Origin: an uncultured Muribaculaceae bacterium
Lineage (GTDB): Bacteria > Bacteroidota > Bacteroidia > Bacteroidales > Muribaculaceae
Length of the DNA: 8,414 nucleotides
Reading direction: 5' to 3'
Assembly: GCA_910579605.1 (NCBI GenBank)
Contig: CAJTUG010000031.1
Span: 1-8,414 of the forward strand
Shown here: positions 1 to 6,600 of the stretch, one piece after another
Layout of the letters: each line of letters starts with the position of its first letter
How positions within the stretch are numbered: position 1 is the first letter of the stretch
Position numbers and translations under genes: made by a program
The notes under the pieces: model-generated
Seen by the model: the letters and a program-made list of their open reading frames with translations, nothing else
The model's database searches: none
Told to the model about the DNA's origin: nothing

Positions 1-309
1 AATTGGATAAAGCAGAAATGATGTTAATAACAATAGCTTTTTCATATTTTTCCCAAGAATAATAATTAATCTTGCATAATCCAAATTTGCGCAATATGTT
101 TATAACATATTTTTACATAATCAATGAAGACGAGATTACATGACATATCAGGCAGCAGACGGCCGCTTTATATTCAGGTGATGAAATCGTTTGACTAATC
201 ATAAATACATCATTTTTGAACTGAATTTAGGGCAGCTGAGATATCTTGCCTAATAGGTCGTGCCGGATGAATCGGCGATAAACAGGTGTTGTATAACATA
301 TCACCACAT
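1..309. other. Upstream intergenic stretch, no gene recognised
   Basis: This AT-rich leader contains no open reading frame that I can support. The minus-strand ORF that crosses its right end runs through the signal-peptide region of the next gene and shows no recognisable family signature, so I treat it as a shadow. The stretch holds a weak hairpin at 93-111 and a poor promoter-like pair (TTTG at 190-193 and CATTTTTG at 211-218, one mismatch and short spacing). It may be the tail of an upstream RHS or mobile region, but I see no RHS signature in any frame here. Confidence 0.5.
93..111 (+). terminator. Weak AT-rich hairpin followed by T's, possible terminator
   Basis: AATATGTT at 93-100 pairs perfectly with AACATATT at 104-111 across a three-base loop, and TTTAC follows. 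The stem is only 8 bp and has a single G-C pair in the middle, so it is weak and could be chance in AT-rich DNA. It could end a plus-strand transcript entering from the left, but no upstream gene is visible to support that. Confidence 0.2.
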
Positions 310-340
310 TTTGTTGATTCAATAGATAACCCTAATTTTG
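310..340 (+). promoter_or_regulatory. Bacteroidetes-type promoter (-33 TTTG / -7 TAnnTTTG), possibly leaderless
   Basis: TTTG at 310-313 is followed after 19 bases by TAATTTTG at 333-340, a full match to the Bacteroides consensus TTTG-N19-TAnnTTTG. The -7 box ends only five bases before the ATG at 346. Transcription starting the usual few bases past the -7 box would therefore begin at or next to the start codon. That predicts a leaderless or nearly leaderless mRNA for the transglutaminase-like gene, and no Shine-Dalgarno sequence is present to contradict this. The promoter probably drives the whole plus-strand set of overlapping genes. Confidence 0.6.
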
Positions 341-345
341 TGGCT

Positions 346-1380
346 ATGAAAGCAATAGCCCTGTTTATTATATTATTTATATTCCCGCTACACATTATTG
401 CACAAATAAAAACAGCTGAGGACTATTATATGACAGCTTTTAATGAGATGTCAGATATGCTTGCTGGGCGAGATTCTTTATCGATAAAGAGATCCGTGTA
501 TCTTGCCGAGTGGGCTTATTTTGAAGGAAATTTGGATTATAAAACAGACTTTTGCGATGAAATCGGCAGGATTGTCAAATACGTCAATCTGTTTTATGAT
601 GTTAACAGGCTTGATTCATATAAGACTGGCAAACAGATGGCGTTAAACGAGTACTTTTTCAGACCTTATTCGGGGAATCAATATAAGCCGTATACTTATG
701 ATTTTGAGACTTTCTACATGGATGATCGACTATGGGAATGGCAATTCGTATCTAATGTCCTTAAAACCCATAGCGGTCAATGTCGCTCTCTACCATGGAT
801 GTATAAAATCCTGGCTAATGAAACAGGTGCTGACGTTTCATTGGCACAAGCGCCCGGACATTGTTACATCATGTATAGAGACGAGGATAATCTTACTCCA
901 GAGGATTGGATTAATCTTGAATTGACAACCCATCAAATGCAACCGGAGTGGTGGATTAAACAGGATTTTGAAATATGCGACTCAGCCGTTCAGGTAGGAA
1001 CTTACATGACTCCCTTGACAGACATTCAGACCGTGGCTTGCCAGATGGCAGAACTTGCCCTTGGGTACAAAGTAAAATTCAATAGGTACGATGAGTTTAC
1101 ATTTTACTGTTCAAGCCGGTCGTTAGAATTTTATCCAATGAATCCAAATGCATGGATTATACGTGGTAAATCCCTTGAACGTATGATTCAAGAACATCTA
1201 CTAAAAACAGGATATTTTATTGACGATTATGCAGTTTATCTTATAGATTTAATGAATGACTCTAAAATACGTCTTGATGCCACTTATATGACAGTGGAAA
1301 CCGAAGAAATCAGAGAACGTCGAAAACAACAAGCGATAGAAGCTCAAAAATATACTCAAGAAAAATTATTGCCAAAATGA
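346..1380 (+). CDS. Secreted transglutaminase-like (Cys-His-Glu) protein
   Basis: The 344-residue product starts with a signal peptide (MKAIALFIILFIFPLHIIAQ), so it should act in the periplasm or at the surface. I chose ATG 346 over the longer in-frame start at 286 because the signal peptide begins there and a consensus promoter lies just before it. The middle of the protein has the order expected of a transglutaminase-like cysteine fold: C146 in SGQCRSLPWMYK, at the start of a helix-like segment; H172 in QAPGHCYIMY; and E192 (or N190) in WINLELTT. That assignment is a motif reading; the substrate and whether it hydrolyses or cross-links are unknown. The C-terminal third (about 240-344) is helical-looking and ends in a charged Glu/Lys/Arg/Gln-rich tail. 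The stop codon overlaps the start of the RHS tip gene (ATGA), which implies coupled translation. The gene could be an accessory factor of the toxin locus or simply a resident gene next to which tips were inserted. Confidence 0.65.
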   Translation: MKAIALFIILFIFPLHIIAQIKTAEDYYMTAFNEMSDMLAGRDSLSIKRSVYLAEWAYFEGNLDYKTDFCDEIGRIVKYVNLFYDVNRLDSYKTGKQMALNEYFFRPYSGNQYKPYTYDFETFYMDDRLWEWQFVSNVLKTHSGQCRSLPWMYKILANETGADVSLAQAPGHCYIMYRDEDNLTPEDWINLELTTHQMQPEWWIKQDFEICDSAVQVGTYMTPLTDIQTVACQMAELALGYKVKFNRYDEFTFYCSSRSLEFYPMNPNAWIIRGKSLERMIQEHLLKTGYFIDDYAVYLIDLMNDSKIRLDATYMTVETEEIRERRKQQAIEAQKYTQEKLLPK

Positions 1381-2195
1381 AAAATATTTTAATTATCATA
1401 TTCGGGAATCTTATATCAATAATGCATCCATTAACAATGGATGCATTCTCTCACCTATCTCCATACTCGTATTGTGGCGGCGACCCTGTAAACTGCAAAG
1501 ATCCTACAGGATGTGTAATAGAAGGTGTGACTAAAAAAGATGCCGCAATGGCAGTTGAAGATTTCCGGACAATGTTCCCGGGGGATGAATTTGCAAATTT
1601 CAGGAACTTAATAGTCCAATCCGGTAAAAAACAAAATGGCAAGTCATTTGCGGCAATATCTGCAGATGCGCTTTCATCGGCATTTAGTGGAATAACGCTC
1701 AATGAAGACCAACAAGCATTAGTGGATATGGTGGTAAACACTATAAACTCTAATGATATTCATAAGGTCGAATACACTACACCGGGAAGCGATATGTCAC
1801 AATCTTCTCTGAAAGTTTATTCACCAATCTTAAATTCATTAGGCATTACATCTGAGATGGTCGCTAACGTTCAAGGTGGATATTCTAAATTCGTTATGGC
1901 TTTATGTGGAGAAGCCTCTACAGTTCCCACACAAATAGGGTCTTTAACTACTATATTAAAAACACCCGATGCTTTTGTTACAAATCGTCCGGCAACCCTG
2001 GGACATGAAATTATCGGGCATGGACGTTCGTTTAGATTAGGATACAGAGATGCTCAGTCACAACATATCATACCTATTCAAGTAGAAAATCTCATATTAC
2101 GTAATATGGGGATTCCTTTGTTTAGAAACGGCACTGATCACGCTCCCCTATATTCCATAATTCCCAATTATACGGCTCTCCCAAATTTTAGATGA
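1377..2195 (+). CDS. Orphan RHS C-terminal tip with HExxGH metallopeptidase-like toxin domain
   Basis: The product is 272 residues. Residues about 16-45 match the end of the RHS-repeat-associated core, with LSPYSYCGGDPVNCKDPTG corresponding to the usual SPYxYCGxNPVNxxDPxG. Everything N-terminal of this is missing; a full RHS protein would have many hundreds of residues there. In its place is a short hydrophobic start, MKNILIIIFGNLISI, which could act as an export signal. Residues 46-272 form the variable tip. This contains HEIIGH at 210-215 and E237 in QVENLILRNMG, 22 residues later, a gluzincin-like set of zinc ligands with the HExxGH spacing known from the M49 (DPP III) peptidases. The ending is DH-rich (NGTDHAPLY). 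I infer a metallopeptidase-like toxin, but its target is unknown. The start overlaps the upstream stop by ATGA, and an exported putative immunity gene follows. It may be an intact silent cassette or an expressed short toxin. Confidence 0.6.
   Translation: MKNILIIIFGNLISIMHPLTMDAFSHLSPYSYCGGDPVNCKDPTGCVIEGVTKKDAAMAVEDFRTMFPGDEFANFRNLIVQSGKKQNGKSFAAISADALSSAFSGITLNEDQQALVDMVVNTINSNDIHKVEYTTPGSDMSQSSLKVYSPILNSLGITSEMVANVQGGYSKFVMALCGEASTVPTQIGSLTTILKTPDAFVTNRPATLGHEIIGHGRSFRLGYRDAQSQHIIPIQVENLILRNMGIPLFRNGTDHAPLYSIIPNYTALPNFR
1421..1447. repeat. Perfect 12-bp inverted repeat at the RHS-fragment boundary
   Basis: AATGCATCCATT at 1421-1432 is exactly complementary to AATGGATGCATT at 1436-1447, with a three-base spacer. 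It lies inside the reading frame of the orphan tip, where the hydrophobic leader ends and the RHS-core similarity begins (MHPLTMDAF). In RNA it would form a stable hairpin 45 bases after the start codon. It could mark the rearrangement junction, act on translation or transcription of the tip, or be a chance feature of the coding sequence. Confidence 0.6.
1653..1776 (+). repeat. Direct repeat A, copy 1 (inside toxin tip)
   Basis: This stretch codes for AISADALSSAFSGITLNEDQ and the following NTIN segment of the intact tip. It aligns without gaps to 2934-3057 with scattered, mostly codon-neutral or conservative differences. The offset of 1281 bases is the same as for the 3' repeat pair, to within a few bases. 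This shows that two copies of one toxin tip lie in tandem. Confidence 0.85.
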
Positions 2196-2239
2196 AGTTT
2201 AAAAATTCCGCTTGATAATCTGTTCAATATTGTTATTCT
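2088..2239 (+). repeat. Direct repeat B, copy 1 (toxin 3' end plus immunity leader)
   Basis: From the VENLILRNM segment through the toxin stop and about 44 bases beyond it, this stretch is nearly identical to 3372-3521, apart from a small indel near 2110 and scattered substitutions. Conservation is higher here than in repeat A and extends into the sequence after the stop codon. That suggests a more recent exchange or gene conversion at the 3' end. Similarity stops at about 2239, where a different immunity gene begins. Confidence 0.85.
2192..2239 (+). other. Possible ancestral immunity start overlapping the toxin stop, frameshifted
   Basis: An ATG at 2192 overlaps the toxin TGA (ATGA) but reads only seven codons before a stop. 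Reading the A5 run at 2201-2205 as six A's joins this start to the next open frame and gives MKFKKFRLIICSILLFF, a convincing signal-peptide start. That frame stays open into the gene annotated at 2260. Repeat copy 2 shows exactly the same arrangement. It is either an inherited one-base deletion or a slippage site, and the product would then carry two hydrophobic starts in tandem. This is an inference from reading frames only. Confidence 0.3.
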
Positions 2240-2259
2240 TTAGAAAGCCAACTCACATA

Positions 2260-2754
2260 ATGAAATGTATTCTATTTCCTATTTTATTCTGCATCTGTAG
2301 CGCACAAAACTCCTATCCTATTGAAACTGAATGTGAAGCAGAAGAAAACATCAACTTTTACGATGGTGATAAGAGCCGTGAATACATAATCTATGAATTT
2401 GGATTTTCAAAAATAAATTCGGTATATATAGTAAAAGATGATACATGTTTTGATGTTTACATTTCGGATGGTAATACTATAAACTTTTTAACAATCTGCA
2501 AAAAGTCACCTATTTTAAACTGGGCTTTTGAGAAGGCTCCAGATGAATTTGCGTCCGCTCAATTCGTTACTGATAAAGAATATAAACCTTTCTACTACAA
2601 ATTAACCATAATGGTTGATAATGTTCCAATTATAATTGATTCCTCGTCAATGCGAATTAAGGAGCTGGGAGGTAACATAGAAAAAATAGATGAATTAAAG
2701 AGATTTATTATCAGTCTATGGAAAGATACGATAGATGTAGAAAATTATGATTAA
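2260..2754 (+). CDS. Small exported protein, candidate immunity partner of the RHS tip
   Basis: From ATG 2260 the product has 164 residues and begins with a signal peptide, MKCILFPILFCICSAQNSYP, with likely cleavage after CSA. The frame is also open upstream to a TTG at 2212, but the ATG start gives a cleaner signal sequence. I recognise no family. The mature part is acidic, with beta-strand-like alternation in the middle (KINSVYIVKDDTCFDVYISD) and a C-terminal helix-like segment (IEKIDELKRFIISLWKD). A small unrelated gene directly downstream of a polymorphic toxin tip is the normal position for an immunity gene, and a signal peptide would fit a toxin acting in the periplasm. The function is inferred from position alone. 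Confidence 0.55.
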   Translation: MKCILFPILFCICSAQNSYPIETECEAEENINFYDGDKSREYIIYEFGFSKINSVYIVKDDTCFDVYISDGNTINFLTICKKSPILNWAFEKAPDEFASAQFVTDKEYKPFYYKLTIMVDNVPIIIDSSSMRIKELGGNIEKIDELKRFIISLWKDTIDVENYD

Positions 2755-2813
2755 TAAAGCACATTTTAGTTGACGTGTTTGACCAAGTCACCCTTTAATC
2801 GATGACGGATTAA

Positions 2814-3477
2814 ATGTTAAGTAGGCTCTCAAATAAAAATTCACTAAAAAGCAGCATGAAAAAAGTTGATAACATATTCGCTTCCTATGTCATTCAAGAT
2901 TTCACGGATGACCTCATAAAGTATGCATCTGCTGCAATATCTGCCGATGCTCATTCATCAGCGTTTAGTGGAATAATACTCAATGAAGACCAACAGGCAT
3001 TAGCGGATATGGTGGTAAATACTATTAACCCTGATGATATTCGTATGGTTGAGTACATTTCAGGGACTGTTGTACTATCACAACAAGCAGAAACGTTATT
3101 TCTACCATCATTTATGTAAGAGGAATAGGCCCGCATATGCCACAAATAATTGAAGCAAATGGAGGAGTACCTCTGTGGTTAATTGTAAAATGAAGGATGA
3201 GGTGGTGTTACCATACCAACTAAAAAAGGATCACATTCATTGATTATATTAGGAGGGGAACATATGAATGGTCGGGATGTTACAACTGGACGCGAAATCT
3301 TAGGCCATGGCCGCTCTTTGGCTACAGGTTTTGGCGATATTTCTCAACACGTACAATCAATACGGACAGAGAATCTCATATTACGTAATATGAGGGGCAT
3401 TGTTTAGAAACGGCACTGATCACATTCCCCTATATTCCATAATTCCCAATTATACGGCTCTCCCAATTTTTAGATGA
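2814..3477 (+). pseudogene. Decayed second copy of the RHS toxin tip
   Basis: Three fragments in order match the intact tip. First, an open frame at 2814-3119 contains AISADAHSSAFSGIILNEDQ. Second, another frame, free of stops from 3201 to 3407 with an internal ATG at 3264, reads IPTKKGSHSLIILGGEHMNG and then GREILGHGRSLATG and RTENLILRNM. Third, after a further frame change, FRNGTDHIPLYSIIPNYTAL ends at the stop TGA 3475-3477. In the second fragment the zinc motif has Arg in place of the first His (CGC instead of CAT), so catalysis would be lost even without the frameshifts. I see no RHS core signature at its 5' end. It is most simply a displaced, dying tip. Confidence 0.8.
2934..3057 (+). 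repeat. Direct repeat A, copy 2
   Basis: This is the counterpart of 1653-1776 within the decayed tip. It keeps the reading frame of the first fragment, including the LNEDQQAL and DMVVNTIN segments. Immediately upstream, similarity to the intact tip fades (NIFASYVIQDF against EFANFRNLIVQ). Confidence 0.85.
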
Positions 3478-3521
3478 TGTTTAAAAATTACGCTTGATCG
3501 TCTTTTCAATATTGTTATTCT
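3372..3521 (+). repeat. Direct repeat B, copy 2
   Basis: This is the counterpart of 2088-2239. It includes the frameshift that separates NLILRNM from FRNGTDH, the toxin-type ending and stop, and the same A5 run (3483-3487) with the leader sequence beyond it. Similarity ends at about 3521, after which the downstream sequence differs completely from that of copy 1. Confidence 0.85.
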
Positions 3522-3559
3522 CTTATTGCGGTCCGATAAAATTATTTGAGACAGGGTAA
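3474..3559 (+). pseudogene. Remnant of an immunity-gene leader, frameshifted and truncated
   Basis: An ATG at 3474 overlaps the decayed tip's TGA, and another ATG follows at 3477, but the frame stops at 3495-3497. If the A5 run at 3483-3487 had six A's, the frame would read MFKKLRLIVFSILLFSYCGP, which looks like a lipoprotein signal with Cys at the expected place. It then ends at TAA 3557-3559 after only about a dozen further residues. The body of the gene is gone and the convergent terminator hairpin follows at once. The evidence is reading-frame logic and homology to copy 1, so confidence is modest. Confidence 0.35.
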
Positions 3560-3565
3560 AATTAG

Positions 3566-3596
3566 GAGGGTGTGCCATGAATTTTGACACACCCTC
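3566..3596 (-). terminator. Hairpin between convergent units, terminator of the amidase operon
   Basis: The arms at 3566-3577 (GAGGGTGTGCCA) and 3585-3596 (TGACACACCCTC) form a 12-bp stem with one mismatch and a seven-base loop. Reading the minus strand, it comes 26 bases after the amidase stop codon and is followed by CTAATTTTA, a moderate U-rich tail. The plus-strand side has only a short T-rich tail (TTAT), so it may be bidirectional but probably serves mainly the minus-strand operon. Confidence 0.7.
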
Positions 3597-3622
3597 TTAT
3601 GTTGGGATATTGTTGGTTCAGT

Positions 3623-6600
3623 TTACTTTACAAGTACCTTTGTGGCTTTGCCTTGTACGACTTTCACGTAGATACCGGTGGTGAGGTTATCGGAGGATAC
3701 CCTCACACCTTGGAGATTGTAGTATACGGCTGCTTCTTCGTTGTCGGATGCGTCTATTGTTATGTTTTCAACACCATCGAAAGATCCGAGGATGTGAGCT
3801 GTAGTAGGAGCTTGCGTTGTGGCTTGTGATGCTTCGCGTGGCAAGGAGAACACACGGAACGACGAGCGGTTTGCTACATATAGGTTACCGGCAGGGTCAA
3901 ATGTTGCCTGATATGAGTTGCGGTCCATGCCACCGTCCATGAGCACATTGAAGGTATATAGTTCAGTGAGTTTGAACTCGGGTTCCCATTCAAGGCTGCA
4001 GACGTGGATGTTATTGCCGTCGTCTTGAACGCAGAAGATAGAACCGTCGGCCGAAAGGGCAAAGCAACCAACAGAACCTGTAAGGGTTTCCATGCTTTCG
4101 CCGGAGTTGAAGAGGATATCGCCTTCAAGGCTTGTTATCAAGAATGAGGGAACACCTTTGGAGTTGTTGCCGCCTCCACGTACTTGGCCAAGAACCATAC
4201 CTTTGTCGCAGGTAAGGACTTCTACGTTACCGTTAACGAGGTATCCGCTTACCGATTTGAATTTATCCGATTGTGTGGGAGCTTCGGTAATCTGTGTGGC
4301 TGTTCCAAGATTGTATGTTACCAAGTTGAGGGAGTAGTTGGATGGCCAGTCTTCTTGGAAAGATATGATTGTTGTTTCTTCTCCTTTTCCACGAACAGAT
4401 AAACCAGAGGTTGAGCCTCCTATTACTTTACCTTCGTATGTCCATTCGCCAGAAGCGGGGTTGCATGTGCCGGCAAAGAAATTAGAACGTGCTGCCGTGT
4501 TTTCCGGATCAAAGAGATATATGCCACCTTGAGCGTCTCCCCAGTCTGTGATGAGAAGATTATCGTTGAGCATTGCAAGACGCCATGGAGATGCACCAAC
4601 GCTTGTATCCCACATACCTGCAAGCCAAGGAGTGGTGTTGTATGCTTCAAATGCAGGATTGAAAGCGCGGATACCACGTTGACCGTCTTTCTGAGATACG
4701 TAAATAGTACCGAAATTCGGGCTGTCGGTGTCAAGGTTAATAGCTACACCGCTTGATACGACGTCGCTGTTGAAGATTGTGGTAGGAGCTGGAACTGTTT
4801 TATTGTCTACTACAACTTCCCATGTGTATACGCCTGAGATAGTTTTACCGTCAACAACAACTGAGTTCAATCCTTTGGTGAAATCAGTATTGGCTATTTC
4901 TATAACAGGATTTTCGGAGGATGATTGAAGAGTGACCAGACGAACAGTAGCATGGGCGTCGTCTGTGAGTTGGAACGACAAGGTATATTCCCCGTTCTCC
5001 TCGGCAGTTGTTGTGAGTTGGTAAGCCCAGTTTCCGCGTACTGTTGGTTGCTCGGCGTCTTTTGTAGTGAAGCGAGATATTGCCGTACCGTTAATAGAGA
5101 AGAGCTCAATGTGTGCAGCTGTAATGATGTCATCCTGGTCGCGGGTTACAACAGCACGTCCGGTAGTGGCTGCAGGGCCAGCAATGGCAGTATTTGATGT
5201 TTCTATTTCACTTGGAGCTGTAAGGCCTTTTGTGATATCAATGAGGCGTATAGCACCGTTGTCGTGTGCAACCATCATGCCATGGCCTGCAAATTTGAAA
5301 TAACCTTCTGAAGCAACTTCAGCTGAGAGATATTTTGCAGGCATTTGTCCTTCTTCTTCATAAGTTATGCCGTTGAATTGCATAGGGCTTATGAGGTTGC
5401 TGTTGACGATGAACGATTTGCTTGAAGCCGGCGAAACACTTATAGTAACGTCGTCGCCAAGTTCATCCATGTTCATGTGATCTTTCGTTACATTTACAAA
5501 TCCTGAAGACGACAATTCCGATTCAAAGATGTCGAGTGTGTTGAGCCATACTTTGCGGTTGTAATATGTAGAGTAAGAAGGCAGGTATACAGTTCCTTCC
5601 TTGGTTGTACCTGAGTAGGCGAAGGTGAAACCGGTTATGGCACTGTAGAAATTAGCGGTAGCACCTGTTTCAAACCATTTAACAGGATTTCCTTGCGGTG
5701 TACCGTCTTCGGCATTCTCCCAACGGTAGAAATTACAGTTTGCTTTAACTTCGCCCGGTTCAAGTTCGTCGTCCAAGAGAACTGTGTGTTGTGCTGCAGA
5801 ACCAATGAGGAAGCCGTCGGCAGTCACTGCAATGTCGCTGAGGTTGCAAAGGCTGCCTTTGGTGCCTTCGGTGGATACTTCAGCTTTTACTGCGAGGGTG
5901 TTTGCGTCTACTACCAAAATGGTAGGAGCTTTGGCTTCGTCGTGAGCCAGAATGTAGAGCTTGTCGTTGCGGTAGATAACACGTTTGATCTTTTTACCTT
6001 CAAGAGCGGGTATAGTAGCAGAGATGGGCTGCTCATTGAAATTATATGAGCTTGCTGCTAAAATAGCCGGAGTGTTGATTTCATCGACATAGTCGGTGAA
6101 TGTGACTGTAGGTGGCTCATATGTGAGGCTTTCAAGATAAACGCGAGGATATGTTACTTTTGCAGCTTCAACTGTGAAAGGTCCGCATTGATCGGGTGTT
6201 GCGTCTTTGTATCCTTCGCAGCTAACCTTGATGGTGTAGTCGCCAGGAGCGATGCGGCGGAATACGAAAGCGCCATTCCATTCGTCGTCTGTAGTGTATT
6301 CGGCAACTTCTTTACCGGTGGCATCTATAAGAGTAACTTTTGCGCCGTTGAGGGGTTTGAAAGCGTCGGCCGACGATGAGGGTGCGTTGTAATATTTATG
6401 TTTAAAACGTTCGTGTAGATCTCGAACAATACCGTAGAGGTCTCCTGTTTGTTCTTGAGGAACACCAAAATATTCGGCAATACCTCTTGCATATGATTCA
6501 CCTTCTAATGCGCATACATCGGGGTTCATGGCGCGGTGGCGTGCCGGTTGGTAGGTGTGGAAATAACCTTCTAAAAGCATGCCGGGTGTATTATGGCGGA

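Noticed and set aside
190..218. Alternative promoter with TTTG at 190-193 and CATTTTTG at 211-218
   Set aside because: The -7 box has a mismatch at its first base and the spacing is 17 rather than about 19 bases. The pair at 310-340 fits far better, so this is noted only as a fallback that would give a conventional leader.
210..395. Minus-strand 61-residue ORF across the first promoter and signal peptide region
   Set aside because: It runs antisense through a consensus promoter and a clear signal peptide, has no recognisable family signature, and no promoter or ribosome site was seen for it.
1451..1741. Minus-strand 96-residue ORF opposite the toxin tip, with a similar one at 2951-3145 opposite the second copy
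   Set aside because: Both are mirror images of the repeated toxin sequence and appear twice only because the tip is duplicated. The plus strand carries the RHS signature, so these are shadows.
2755..2813. Short gap before the decayed tip, examined for an RHS core fragment or insertion-sequence end
   Set aside because: No SPYxYCGxNPVN-like coding sequence, terminal inverted repeat or transposase remnant was seen there.
3584..3829. Plus-strand ORF over the 3' end of the amidase gene
   Set aside because: It lies opposite the conserved sorting-tail coding region and shows no domain signature. The other plus-strand ORFs across 4092-7888 were rejected for the same reason.
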